Part shown: positions 19,725-29,673 of the stretch, piece after piece
Layout of the letters: the number at the start of each line of letters is the position of its first letter
Numbering within the stretch: the stretch's first letter is position 1
NCBI GenBank assembly: GCA_963764825.1
Contig: CAVXUA010000016.1
Location: 310,001-374,000 of the forward strand
Source: JAZGGS01 sp963764825
GTDB lineage: Bacteria; Bacteroidota; Ignavibacteria; Ignavibacteriales; Ignavibacteriaceae
DNA length: 64,000 bases
Direction of reading: 5' to 3'
Position numbers and translations under genes: made by a program
Notes under the pieces: generated by a model
Database searches by the model: none
Told to the model about the DNA's origin: nothing
Seen by the model: the letters and a program-made list of their open reading frames with translations, nothing else

Positions 19725-22475
19725 ATGAAAGACAAAAAATTTGTAATTATTGATGCGCTGGCAATGGCTTATAAAGCTTATTATGCATTTATTAACCGTC
19801 CTCTTGTAACAAGCAAAGGTGAACCAACTTCTGCGGTTTATGGATTTGTCAGCCAGATATTAAAAATTTTGGAAGACCACAAACCGGATTACATTGCCGT
19901 TGCATTCGATTCTAAAGAAAAAACTTTCCGCCACGAAAGATATGAGGATTATAAATCATCACGCGCTGTAATGCCTGATGATATGATCCCCCAGATAGAT
20001 AGAATTAAACAATTAGTTGAACTACTTAATATGCCTGTTTGGATAAAACCCGGTTACGAAGCTGATGATATTGTTGGTACAGCGGTTCGTAAAGCAGAAA
20101 AAGCAGGACTTCTATCATATGCCATCACTCCTGATAAAGATTACTTTCAATTAGTAACTGATAGAATATTTGTCATCCGACCTGGAAGAGGAAATGATGA
20201 TCCAAAACTTTACGATGTTGCAAAAGTTAATGATGAACTTGGTTTTAATCCCCCACAGATGATTGACTACCTTGCAATAATTGGAGATTCATCGGATGAT
20301 ATTCCGGGTGTTGCAGGAATAGGACCAAAAGGCGCTTTGCCGCTGATTGAAAAGTATAAAACGGTTGAAGAAATTTACAACAATATAGAAGCGATTGAAA
20401 AAGCAGGCATTAAAAAGAAGTTAATAGATAGCAAAGAAAACGCATTTCTCTCAAAGGAATTAGCAACAATCCACTGCGATGTTCCGATGGCGATTGAATT
20501 TGAACATGCAAAATTTGAAAAGCCACAATTCGATAAGCTGAGAGAATTCTTTACAGAACTTGAATTTAATACCCTTTTTAGCCGATTACTTAAAGTTTAT
20601 GATAATTCGAGTGAAGAACCGATTGAGTTTGATAAAACTGAAGTGATGAAATCATTCGATGAAAAGAAAACAAAATATAAACTTGTTTGCAATCTTAAAG
20701 GTGCTAAGCAGTTAGCAGAGAAGCTAAAAAAGAGCGACTTGTTTGTCTTCGATACGGAAACAGATTCTCTTAATCCTTTTGAGCTAAGTATTGTTGGTGC
20801 ATCTTTTGCTACAAAATCCGGTGAAGGAATATTTGTAGCAATAAATCCCGGAAAAGATTTTAGTGATGGGAAAGAACGCCTTTCTGTAGACGATTTCGTA
20901 AAAATATTTAAACCAGTTTTTGAAAGTAAAAAAATTAAAAAAGTCTGCCAAAACGGTAAGTATGATATTTCTGTACTTCGGAGCATTGGAGTTCAAGTAA
21001 ACAATTTTTACTTCGATACAATGCTTGCCAGTTACATTCTTGATGCTGATCAGAAACATGGGATGGATGCGCTTGCACAAAAATATCTCAACTACAAACC
21101 TATTTCTTTAACAGAATTATTAGGTCAAAAAATTGATCCGAAAAAAATATATGAAGCTGATCGCGATGAGCTTACAAACTATGCAGCCGAAGATGCTGAT
21201 GTAACTTTTCAATTGTATGAAAAGCTTGATAAAGAAATTAAAAAGGGAAAGCTTAAAAATATTGCTTATGATGTTGAGTTTCCTCTTGCGCCCGTTTTAG
21301 AAAATATGGAATTTGAAGGAATTAAAATTGATGAGGTTGCTTTAAATAGTTTCAGTGATGAGCTTCACACTTTGTTAGAAAATTATACAAAGCAGATTTA
21401 CAAAATTAGTGGAGAAGAGTTTAATATAAATTCACCAAAACAACTCCAGGTAATTTTATTTGAAAAGCTTGGATTAACCACTGGGAGAAAAACCAAAACA
21501 GGATTCTCAACTGATGCGCGATCACTTGAATATTTACGTGGAGAACACGATATAATTGATTTGATTTTAAGTTACAGGCAGGCAGCTAAGTTAAAATCAA
21601 CTTATGCTGATTCGCTTCCGAATCTTATAAATCCTAAAACAGGAAGAGTTCATACGAGCTTTAACCAAACTGTTGCATCAACTGGAAGATTATCAAGTTT
21701 AGATCCTAACTTGCAGAACATTCCTATCAGAACTGATATGGGAAAAGAAATTCGTAAAGCTTTTGTTCCTCGGGATAAAAATCATGTTTTACTAAGTGCA
21801 GATTACAGCCAGATTGAACTTCGTATAATGGCTTCAATTTGTGGGGATGAAGGAATGGGCGAGGCATTTAAAAAAGGTGAAGATATTCACAGAAGCACTG
21901 CTGCGCTTGTATTCATGGTTTCGCCGGAAGATGTAACTGATGATATGCGAAGGAAAGCGAAAGAGGTCAACTTCGGAATTCTTTATGGAATTGGACCGTT
22001 TGGTTTAAAGACCAGGTTAGGAATTACACAAGCGCATGCAAAAGAGATAATTGAAACTTACTTTAATACTTTTAAGCGTGTAAAAGAATTTATGAATAAT
22101 TCTGTAACTAGCGCGAAAGATAAAGGGTTTGCTGAAACTATTTTAGGAAGAAGAAGATATTTAAGAAATATTAATAGCAACAATCGAGTTGTGAGCCAGG
22201 CAGAAGAAAGAATTGCCATAAACATGCCCATCCAGGGATCAGCGGCTGATATGATTAAAATTGCGATGATAAATATTCACAAAGAATTAGAGAAAAGAAA
22301 ATCTAAATCCAAGATGGTTCTGCAGGTACACGATGAGCTTTTATTTGATGCCCACAAAGATGAAGTAGATGAACTGGCTCCGGTTATAAAACAGTTAATG
22401 GAAACTTCTCTTCCATTAAATGTCCCGGTTACTGTTGATGTTGGAACAGGAAATAGCTGGCTGGATGCCCACTAA
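19725..22475 (+). CDS. polA: DNA polymerase I
   Basis: A protein of 916 residues with all three domains. The 5'-nuclease domain has GYEADDIVGT and TPDKDYFQLV. The 3'-5' proofreading domain keeps all its motifs: FDTETDSLNP (Exo I), NGKYDI (Exo II) and YAAEDADV (Exo III), so proofreading is expected to be active. The polymerase domain has DYSQIELR (motif A), RRKAKEVNFGILYGIGPFG (motif B) and VHDELLF (motif C). It fills gaps and removes RNA primers in replication and repair. Intact over 2.7 kb, in contrast to many neighbours. First gene of a plus-strand run. Confidence 0.97.
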   Translation: MKDKKFVIIDALAMAYKAYYAFINRPLVTSKGEPTSAVYGFVSQILKILEDHKPDYIAVAFDSKEKTFRHERYEDYKSSRAVMPDDMIPQIDRIKQLVELLNMPVWIKPGYEADDIVGTAVRKAEKAGLLSYAITPDKDYFQLVTDRIFVIRPGRGNDDPKLYDVAKVNDELGFNPPQMIDYLAIIGDSSDDIPGVAGIGPKGALPLIEKYKTVEEIYNNIEAIEKAGIKKKLIDSKENAFLSKELATIHCDVPMAIEFEHAKFEKPQFDKLREFFTELEFNTLFSRLLKVYDNSSEEPIEFDKTEVMKSFDEKKTKYKLVCNLKGAKQLAEKLKKSDLFVFDTETDSLNPFELSIVGASFATKSGEGIFVAINPGKDFSDGKERLSVDDFVKIFKPVFESKKIKKVCQNGKYDISVLRSIGVQVNNFYFDTMLASYILDADQKHGMDALAQKYLNYKPISLTELLGQKIDPKKIYEADRDELTNYAAEDADVTFQLYEKLDKEIKKGKLKNIAYDVEFPLAPVLENMEFEGIKIDEVALNSFSDELHTLLENYTKQIYKISGEEFNINSPKQLQVILFEKLGLTTGRKTKTGFSTDARSLEYLRGEHDIIDLILSYRQAAKLKSTYADSLPNLINPKTGRVHTSFNQTVASTGRLSSLDPNLQNIPIRTDMGKEIRKAFVPRDKNHVLLSADYSQIELRIMASICGDEGMGEAFKKGEDIHRSTAALVFMVSPEDVTDDMRRKAKEVNFGILYGIGPFGLKTRLGITQAHAKEIIETYFNTFKRVKEFMNNSVTSAKDKGFAETILGRRRYLRNINSNNRVVSQAEERIAINMPIQGSAADMIKIAMINIHKELEKRKSKSKMVLQVHDELLFDAHKDEVDELAPVIKQLMETSLPLNVPVTVDVGTGNSWLDAH

Positions 22476-22476
22476 A

Positions 22477-23556
22477 ATGAGCATAGGAAAATCAGCAGAA
22501 CGGTTTGGTAAAAAAATATTAGCATTTATACTTAAGATTATAATTCGATCAGAGGAAATCTCTCCTGAAAAGATAATTCCTGCGGAAGTAAAGCGAATCC
22601 TGATAGTACACCAGGATAGAAGAATTGGCAACTTCATTTTATCCACACCGCTTATTGAAGCAACAAAAAATATCTTTTCAAACGCTTCGATAGATATCCT
22701 TGCTGCAAAGAACCTTACAATTTTATGTGATGATAATCCCTGTCTCAATTCTGTTTACGTCTTTAATCACAAAGGTTTTATCAAAAATCCATTTAAACTT
22801 TTTAAAATAATTTCTTCATTAAGAAAAAATATTTATGATTTAGCAATAGAAAGTTCAAACCCGGCTGGAACTTCCTTTTTAAATGGATGGATAACTTATC
22901 TTACCAAGGCTAAATACAGAGTTGGTTTTGCGGGTGGAAGTGGTGCTATTTTCACAAATCTTCATGTGAATCCGGATAGATCAAAACATTACCACCTGAT
23001 GAAGCAGAACCTTGTAAATTCATTTTCAAAAATGAAATATGAATTAAAACCAAAAATATTTGTAGATAAAAGCATAACCGAATTACAAAGAATTACCATA
23101 ATGAATGAATTCGATCTAAAAGAATCTGAAATAATAATAGGGCTCTGGATTGGTGGACGAGATAACAAGAAGTGGGATATTGAAAATTTTAAAACTCTTT
23201 ATCAAAAAATTAAATTATTAACAAATCTTTTCCCCCTGCTTATTTTTGGACTTGAGGAGGGAAATGATTATCAATCTATAAATAAAGAGGAATACAATTC
23301 TCTTAGAATTGATGATCTAAGTAAACTGAAAACGTTTATTTCATCCTGCGATATATTTATCTGTGGTGATACTGGTCCTTTGCATTTTTCTTTTGCACTG
23401 GGCGTTCCAACAATAGGTATATTTTTACAAGATAATTATGGAACTTATGGTTATGCAGATGGTGATATAAATTTCATCATTAAACCTGCGCAGTTGGATG
23501 AAATGATTGAAGAGATCTTAGAAAGTGTAAATGAAATTAAGATTAATTTAAATTGA
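22477..23556 (+). CDS. Glycosyltransferase family 9 (heptosyltransferase-like)
   Basis: About 359 residues. The start ATG at 22477, directly after the polA stop, is preferred over an upstream in-frame ATG inside polA. The N-terminus has KRILIVHQDRRIGNFILSTPLIEA, the usual GT9 opening, and the C-terminal half has IIGLWIGGRDNKKW and FICGDTGPLHFSFALGVPTIGIF, the nucleotide-sugar binding region. Family members add heptose or similar sugars to lipopolysaccharide core at the inner membrane. Overlaps the next glycosyltransferase by 4 bp. Confidence 0.87.
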   Translation: MSIGKSAERFGKKILAFILKIIIRSEEISPEKIIPAEVKRILIVHQDRRIGNFILSTPLIEATKNIFSNASIDILAAKNLTILCDDNPCLNSVYVFNHKGFIKNPFKLFKIISSLRKNIYDLAIESSNPAGTSFLNGWITYLTKAKYRVGFAGGSGAIFTNLHVNPDRSKHYHLMKQNLVNSFSKMKYELKPKIFVDKSITELQRITIMNEFDLKESEIIIGLWIGGRDNKKWDIENFKTLYQKIKLLTNLFPLLIFGLEEGNDYQSINKEEYNSLRIDDLSKLKTFISSCDIFICGDTGPLHFSFALGVPTIGIFLQDNYGTYGYADGDINFIIKPAQLDEMIEEILESVNEIKINLN

Positions 23557-24659
23557 ACATACTTGTTTTATATCAATCGCCCTGGTGGAATGCTGCTGCA
23601 TACTACACGTATTACCTTGTTAAAGCACTTACTGATAATAATCATAAAGTAATATTTGCAGGGAGCAAAGTTTCTCCGGCTGCAAAAAAAATAAATGAAC
23701 TTGAAGTTCAGATTAATGACCTGGATCTTTTAGTTACTTCCCCATTCAAGTTTATTTCAAATATTAAAAAAACAAAAAAACTGATTGATGATGAACGTAT
23801 TGATTTAATTATTCCCATTAGCGCCCCGGGGCATATAATTTCAGGCATCCTAAAAAAAATCTATAGTAAAAAGATTCCCTCAGTAAAAGTGTGCCTTGAT
23901 AATGTTCCGCCAACAAATAATGTTTTCAACCGGTATCTTCATAATAAGCTTACTGAATATTTTATTTTTCCCGGAATGGCTACAAAAGCCAGGTATGATA
24001 AGTTTTTTAACATAGTAAATTTTAAAGTGCAACACGCACCTCTCGAGTTAGAAAAATTTATTGATTATGAAGAAAAAGACAAGCTTAGAGAAGTTTTAGG
24101 AATTCCAAAGAACAAAATTATCATTAGCTTTATCGGGAGGTTTTCTCCCGAGAAAGGAATCTTCTTTCTCCTGGAAATCATTTCAAAAGTATTAAATATA
24201 TCAGAAAATATATTTTTTATCTTATCAGGTTCTGAAGAACAGATAAAATATGAAGATGTAAATAATCATTTAAATAAATACAATATTCAAAATGATGTTA
24301 AATTACTTCCCAAAATGAATGATGTTAGGGAACTGATATCCATTACAGATATTGGTATACTATCTTCCCGTTATTCTGAATATATATGCAGGATAGCATT
24401 GGAATTCATGGCTTTTTGGAAACCTGTTATAGCGCCTGAATTAAATGTTATTCCTGAAGTTGTTGTGAATAAGGAAACCGGTTATATTTATAAACTTGAA
24501 GATTCCACGATTGCTGCCGATTTAATTCTAAAGCTTTCGAAAAATATTGATGAGAGAGAAGAGATGGGTGCCAACGGTTTCAAAAGAATTAAAAAAAACT
24601 ACAGTCTGAAAATATTCGCTGAGGAAATTGAGAGAATAATTTACAAATCTACTGAGTAG
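23553..24659 (+). CDS. Glycosyltransferase family 4
   Basis: A protein of 368 residues starting at TTG overlapping the previous stop. The GT-B fold is shown by the N-terminal NILVLYQSPWWNAAAYYTYY and by the C-terminal IISFIGRFSPEKGIFFLLE, the donor-binding start of GT4, followed by DIGILSSRYSEYICRIALEFMAF and GYIYKLED. It probably extends a surface glycan or lipopolysaccharide core together with the GT9 enzyme. Intact. Confidence 0.85.
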   Translation: MNILVLYQSPWWNAAAYYTYYLVKALTDNNHKVIFAGSKVSPAAKKINELEVQINDLDLLVTSPFKFISNIKKTKKLIDDERIDLIIPISAPGHIISGILKKIYSKKIPSVKVCLDNVPPTNNVFNRYLHNKLTEYFIFPGMATKARYDKFFNIVNFKVQHAPLELEKFIDYEEKDKLREVLGIPKNKIIISFIGRFSPEKGIFFLLEIISKVLNISENIFFILSGSEEQIKYEDVNNHLNKYNIQNDVKLLPKMNDVRELISITDIGILSSRYSEYICRIALEFMAFWKPVIAPELNVIPEVVVNKETGYIYKLEDSTIAADLILKLSKNIDEREEMGANGFKRIKKNYSLKIFAEEIERIIYKSTE

Positions 24660-24665
24660 AAAGTA

Positions 24666-25543
24666 TGCTCCTCAGAAAATCCCTTTAAAACAGCAAAGTT
24701 GAATGGTGTTCCATTAATTTTAGATGGAGCAATGGGAAGTATGCTCCAGCAAAAGGGATTTAGCAGCAAATCCCGATCTTTGGATGAGTCAATTGAATAT
24801 TACTAATCCAACTAAAATTTATTGAAATTCATAAAGAATATATTGAGTGCAGGTGCAGATATAATAACAACAAATACTTTTAGAACTAATCCCGCAGCAT
24901 TTGAGGGAGCAGGTTATCCCTTTGATTCTAAATATGTTAAAGAAGCTGTAAAGATAGCAAAAAGTGCTGCTGAAAATACTAAAGTAATAATAGCAGGTTC
25001 TAATCCACCAGCTGAGGATTGTTATCAAAAAGAAAGAAATATAACCTATAATCAACTTGAGAAAAATCATTTTAAACATATTGAATTACTTATGGTTAAT
25101 GGAGTTGACTTCATCTTAAATGAAACACAAAGTCATTTCGATGAGATAAAAATTATTTGTACATATTGCTCGAGAAATAATATTCCTTATATAGTAAGCT
25201 TTTACTTTGATGAAAATCTAACAATATTTTCTGGTGAACAAATCAACTATGTAGTAGAATATACAATGGATCAAATCCTTTAGCGATAGGATTTAACTGT
25301 ATTGCTCCCACATTATTCATGAGAATGCTCCGTAATATAAAACTAATTGGTAACTGGGGATTTTATCTTAATTGCGGAAGTGGCAATCCTGAAGATGAGA
25401 GCATTGCTTGTGGAATTGATCCTATTGAATATGCTGAAATTGTAGTTGAAGCTAATAAATATCAGCCCTCTTTTGTTGGTACTTGTTGTGGATCAAATCC
25501 TAATCATATTAGGGAAATAAAAAAGATATATGAAAAAGATTGA
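24666..25543 (+). pseudogene. Homocysteine S-methyltransferase, at least five frame breaks
   Basis: Pieces in successive frames rebuild one protein of about 290 residues: PLILDGAMGSMLQQKG, then NPDLWMSQLNITNPTKI, then EIHKEYIE, then AGADIITTNTFRTNPAAFEG, NGVDFILNETQSHFDE, then GFNCIAPTLF, and a C-terminus with VGTCCGSNPNHIREI. The family transfers a methyl group to homocysteine. The zinc-binding Cys pair is kept, in a GTCC rather than the usual GGCC context. Breaks lie near 24670, 24765, 24820, 24850 and 25280, all in a stretch between intact genes. It overlaps ispE by 14 bp. Confidence 0.75.
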
Positions 25544-26384
25544 ACTAAATTCTCCAGCAAAAATTAATATTGGGCTTAACATCGTTAGAGAGCGTAAAGA
25601 TGGCTACCACGATCTCGAAACTATCTTATATCCCCTGCTTCTTTCGGACAAAATGAGTTTTGAGCAATCAAATTCTACAAAGTTGGTCTCAAATTCATCT
25701 GAAATAAATAATCTCGATTCAAACCTTGTAATCGACACCATCAAATTAATGGAAAATGAATTGAAGAGAGAATTACATGTAAATGTAAATCTTCAAAAAA
25801 ATATACCGATTGGCGCTGGGCTTGGAGGAGGAAGCTCAAATGCAGCAACTACGCTGAAGGCGATTAATCAGCTTTATAATCTTAATCTTGATTATAAAGC
25901 ACTATCGTCATTTGCTCTTCAACTAGGTTCAGATGTCCCTTATTTTCTTACGCCTTTTCCTTCTTATGCTACTTCGCGCGGAGAATTGTTAACAAGAATT
26001 CAACTTTCTTTTGGTTATCCAATCCTATTAGTAAATCCAGGAATTCATATTTCAACAAAATGGGCGTTTGAAAAAATCATTCCTGGTAAAAATATATCTT
26101 CACTTAAAACTTTCATTGATAAATTAAAAATAGATATTAAATCTATGAAGGATTATGTAACAAATGATTTTGAAGAAATAGTTTTTAGAAAGTACCCTGA
26201 ATTAAAAATTATTAAAAATAAGCTATATGAATATGGTGCGGAGTTTGCTTTGATGACAGGAACCGGTTCAACAGTTTTTGGAATTTTTAGAAACCTGCAA
26301 AAGGCAAGAAAAGCAGAAGAAATTTTTTCACAATCAAATTATACTTACCTGAACAACCCATTTGAAACCGGAATTATTACCTAA
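25530..26384 (+). CDS. ispE: 4-diphosphocytidyl-2-C-methyl-D-erythritol kinase
   Basis: A protein of 284 residues of the GHMP kinase family. It opens NSPAKINIGLNIVRERKDGYHDLETIL, characteristic of IspE, and has the ATP loop PIGAGLGGGSSNAA and a C-terminal GTGSTVFGIF. It phosphorylates the fourth intermediate of the MEP route to isopentenyl diphosphate. Its presence shows that the organism makes isoprenoids through MEP, which matters for reading the HMG-CoA-synthase cluster at 57-62 kb. Intact; its last 8 bp overlap the convergent carboxypeptidase gene. Confidence 0.95.
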   Translation: MKKIELNSPAKINIGLNIVRERKDGYHDLETILYPLLLSDKMSFEQSNSTKLVSNSSEINNLDSNLVIDTIKLMENELKRELHVNVNLQKNIPIGAGLGGGSSNAATTLKAINQLYNLNLDYKALSSFALQLGSDVPYFLTPFPSYATSRGELLTRIQLSFGYPILLVNPGIHISTKWAFEKIIPGKNISSLKTFIDKLKIDIKSMKDYVTNDFEEIVFRKYPELKIIKNKLYEYGAEFALMTGTGSTVFGIFRNLQKARKAEEIFSQSNYTYLNNPFETGIIT

Positions 26385-27319
26385 CCGCTGGTTCTGAATA
26401 CTCAATAAAACCCTTAGTTGCATTCATTTTTATCCTTAATCCAAATGGAACGGTAAGCTTATCTTCAATGTGTCCATGCGGGAAAGTGTAAATAACCGGA
26501 ATGTTTAATTTATGAAGATAATCATCCATCACTTCGCCAAGCGTTAGAGTTCGTTTTGAAGGGTCGTGCTCATAACAATCAACAAATCTTCCTAAGGATT
26601 AATCCTTTAATCTTCCGGAAAGTTTTAAGCAATCTTAATTGGTTTAAAATTCTGTCAACTTTATAAGGTAGTTCACCTACATCTTCCAACAAAAGAATTT
26701 TATCTTTAAGAGAAGGAAAATAATCCGTACCAATTAAACCAGCTAAAACTGCCAGGTTACCTCCGACAATTCTTCCTGCAGTACCACCTTTTGTAATACC
26801 CGGCAGCTTATCATCATTAGGATATTTTAATCTGCCCATTTTTTTAGTAGATGAGATAAGTTTCCAGAAATTTTCTTCGGTATAAGCACTAATTTTATTA
26901 GAAAAATCACTCGCAAGCATGGGACCAGCAAATGTAATAAGGTCTGCTTTCTGGAGAAAAGCCATTTGAAGTGCAGTAATTTCGCTGTAACCTACAAAAA
27001 TCTTTGGATTTTCTCTTATCAATTTATAATTGATTTTATCCAACAATCGCGAAGCTCCGTAACCACCTCGTACACAAAAAATTGCTTTGATGTTTTTATT
27101 TTTGAACATGGAATGAAGATCATCAAGACGTTCCTGGTCGCTGCCAGCTAAATAACCGTTAGTTTTTCCAACATTTTTCCCAATTTCAACTCTATAACCT
27201 AGTTTCTCTAAATAATTTATACCACTCTCTATTGAAACAGTCTCATCAGGAGTAGATGCGGGAGAAATAATTCCAATTACATCCCGCTTTAAAAGTTTTT
27301 TTGGTTTGATGATTTTCAT
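26377..27319 (-). CDS. LD-carboxypeptidase (peptidase S66), frame broken near 26595
   Basis: About 313 residues. From ATG at 27319 (preferred over an ATG at 27388, because the family begins near here with KRDVIGIISPASTPD) the first frame has FCVRGGYGASRLLD, the nucleophile Ser in FVGYSEITAL, and the Glu in LLLEDVGELPYKVDR. The rest lies in another frame: CYEHDPSKRTLTLGEV and the catalytic His in YTFPHGHIEDKLTVPFG, with stop at 26377. The full Ser-Glu-His triad is present once the frames are joined. The enzyme cleaves the L,D-bond of muropeptides in cell-wall recycling. The end overlaps the end of ispE. Confidence 0.85.
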
Positions 27320-27676
27320 ATCCAATTTCAATATTCGATTTATCGCATAATTGCCAGCGAATTTAAGTATTAGAAATTTATAAGACAAATTTTAGTTTAC
27401 ATCATCAATATCCTATTTTGCGCTAAATAAGAGAAAATTCTGCATTTTCAGTTATTTATTACTAAACTATTACTGAATTGAATTTTTATAAGGATTTTAT
27501 TACTTAGAGATGTAAATATCAAACACTCGTATCATTTGATACTTATTTTAATTGATTTTTCTTAGTGTAATCCAAATCACGAATTGTAAAGTAAGCGATA
27601 TTGCTTACCCATTTATAAAAATCAATTTTATTATATTGTTGATGCACAATTACTTAATATTTTTAGATTTTCTTTT
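27320..27676. promoter_or_regulatory. Intergenic region before the sugar-acid cluster, with two inverted repeats
   Basis: AT-rich region holding two short inverted repeats: GTATCA-TT-TGATAC at 27529-27542 and GTAAGC-N6-GCTTAC at 27591-27608, at 135 and 69 bases before the 27677 start. Either could be an operator for the cluster. No gene is visible. Ribosome binding at 27677 is not SD-like. Confidence 0.4.
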
Positions 27677-28750
27677 ATGAGTAGACAAAAGATTCTCTAC
27701 ATATGTGGTTCTCTCAATCAAACAACGCAGATGCATCAAATTGCACAGGAGTTACCGGAATATGATGCTTACTTCACTCCATATCATGCTGATGGGCACG
27801 AGGTTATAAAAATTGCAATTCGCATGGGAATACTCGACTTTACTGTTTTAGGAGGACAGGCAAAAAACAAAACTCTTAATTACATTAAAGCTAACAATTT
27901 AAAACTGGATTATGAGGGTAAGAAAAATCATTACGATCTTGTTTTTACCTGCTCCGATATGCTCATTCCTAAAAACATAAGAGAATCTAAAATAATACTT
28001 GTTCAGGAAGGAATGACTGATCCGCCCAACTTCGCATATAATTTGATAAAGAAATTTAATTTTCCACTATGGCTGAGTGGAACAGCCACTACCGGGCTGT
28101 CGAATCAGTATGACATTTTTTGTGTTGCCTCAAACGGTTACAAGAACAAATTTATTTCTGAAGGAATTGATGAGAAGAAAATTGAAGTTACTGGCATACC
28201 GAATTTTGATGCATGTGAAAAATACCTGGATAACGATTTCCCTTACCACGGATATGTACTTGTTGCTACTTCCGATATGAGAGAAACTTTAAAGTATGAA
28301 AATAGAAAAAAATTTTTAAAAAGAGCTGTTGAAATTGCTAACGGAAGAAAGTTGATATTTAAACTTCATCCTAACGAGAATATTACAAGGGCAACAAAGG
28401 AAATAGATAACTATGCACCGGGTTCACTTGTATTCCATCGTGAAAACATTGACCAGATGATTGCTAATTGCGATATTTTGGTTACACATTTTTCAACTGT
28501 TGTGTATATTGGGCTTGCACTAGGAAAAGAAGTCTTTTCTGCTTTTGATATTGATGAACTAAAGAGACTTCTCCCATTGCAGAATGGAGGTAAATCTGCG
28601 TTTAACATTGCACATGTTGCAAGGCGATTACTTGCCGAACCTGAGAAATCAAATTTTTACATTATGGACAAAAATATAATTCCAAAGCGTAAATTGATCC
28701 AACGAATTAGAGCTAAACGTAAGCTGGCAGTATTTAAGAATTCTATTTAA
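27677..28750 (+). CDS. GT-B-fold protein, UDP-GlcNAc 2-epimerase / CDP-glycerol transferase-like
   Basis: A protein of 357 residues, first gene of the sugar-acid cluster. The N-terminal RQKILYICGSLNQTTQMHQIA and the C-terminal RKLIFKLHPNENITRATKEI plus IANCDILVTHFSTVVYIGLALGKEVFS resemble the C-terminal nucleotide-binding half shared by hydrolysing UDP-GlcNAc 2-epimerases and CDP-glycerol glycerophosphotransferases. It could make the hexosamine precursor for the NeuB-like synthase or be the transferase using the finished sugar. I cannot choose between these from sequence. No membrane segment is seen. Intact. Confidence 0.6.
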   Translation: MSRQKILYICGSLNQTTQMHQIAQELPEYDAYFTPYHADGHEVIKIAIRMGILDFTVLGGQAKNKTLNYIKANNLKLDYEGKKNHYDLVFTCSDMLIPKNIRESKIILVQEGMTDPPNFAYNLIKKFNFPLWLSGTATTGLSNQYDIFCVASNGYKNKFISEGIDEKKIEVTGIPNFDACEKYLDNDFPYHGYVLVATSDMRETLKYENRKKFLKRAVEIANGRKLIFKLHPNENITRATKEIDNYAPGSLVFHRENIDQMIANCDILVTHFSTVVYIGLALGKEVFSAFDIDELKRLLPLQNGGKSAFNIAHVARRLLAEPEKSNFYIMDKNIIPKRKLIQRIRAKRKLAVFKNSI

Positions 28751-28794
28751 GATTATTATCTGACACTTCTCAACAGCAAAAAAATAATTTTAAA

Positions 28795-29601
28795 ATGTCC
28801 TTAAATATTATAACTGTTATTCAATCCAGAATGGGATCTACACGGCTTCCAGGAAAAGTGATGATGCCTTTAGTCGGTAAACCTCTTTTATACCGGATGC
28901 ACGAAAGAGTTGCTGCATCTGAACTTTCCGGAGAAATTATAATTGCAGCTACTGAAGAAGAAAAAGACGTTCCAATAATTGAACTTTGCGAAGAATATAA
29001 TTTAAATTATTACCGTGGACATTCAACTGATCTGTTGGAAAGACACTACAAGGCAGCGAAAAAATTTAATGCAGATGTTGTTGTTAAGATTCCCTCTGAT
29101 TGTCCACTTATTGATCCAAACATAATTGATAAAGTAATTAAATATTTCATCGATAACTTTCCAAAATACGATTTTGTAAGCAATCTACATCCAGCAACTT
29201 ACCCTGATGGAAATGATGTTGAAGTAATGACGATGAAAGCCATTGATGATGCATGGCAAAATGCTAAACTTCCTTTAGAACGTGAACACACAACGCCTTT
29301 TTTTTGGGAAAATCCAGATAAATTTCGGATTGGTAATGTAATCTGGAAAACGGGATTGAATTTTTCGATGACTCATAGGTTTACTATTGATTACAAGGAA
29401 GATTATGATTTTATAAAAACAGTTTACGATGAACTTTACTCAGAAAATAATAATATGTTTAAACTTGATGACATATTAAAACTTCTTGATGATAAACCGG
29501 AAATTAAAAGTATTAATAAGAAGTACGCTGGTGTTAATTGGTATAGAAACCATCTAAATGAATTAAAAACCATTGATCCCGGGCAAACAAAAGTTATCTG
29601 A
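28795..29601 (+). CDS. SpsF-family cytidylyltransferase
   Basis: A protein of 268 residues starting with the nucleotide-binding loop IQSRMGSTRLPGKVMMPL, the signature of SpsF and NeuA/KdsB-type cytidylyltransferases, followed by IPSDCPLIDPNIIDKV (metal-binding Asp) and NDVEVMT. The family activates acidic sugars as CMP derivatives. In this cluster, with a NeuB-like synthase and a KdsC-like phosphatase, it is the best candidate for charging the sugar acid with CMP. SpsF was named from spore-coat polysaccharide genes, and few members have a known substrate. Confidence 0.78.
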   Translation: MSLNIITVIQSRMGSTRLPGKVMMPLVGKPLLYRMHERVAASELSGEIIIAATEEEKDVPIIELCEEYNLNYYRGHSTDLLERHYKAAKKFNADVVVKIPSDCPLIDPNIIDKVIKYFIDNFPKYDFVSNLHPATYPDGNDVEVMTMKAIDDAWQNAKLPLEREHTTPFFWENPDKFRIGNVIWKTGLNFSMTHRFTIDYKEDYDFIKTVYDELYSENNNMFKLDDILKLLDDKPEIKSINKKYAGVNWYRNHLNELKTIDPGQTKVI

Positions 29602-29673
29602 AGATTTTGTTATTTTGCTCTTACATTTTTATCATTTCTTAATTCATAATATTTTTAATAAGAAGAATTTCAT

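Noticed and set aside
22420..22476. Upstream ATG for the GT9 gene inside polA
   Set aside because: The extra 19 residues have no family match, and the ATG at 22477 right after the polA stop places the conserved opening at the normal distance.
27320..27388. Upstream ATG for the LD-carboxypeptidase
   Set aside because: The added residues are not family-like; S66 proteins begin near KRDVIGIISPAS, so 27319 is preferred.
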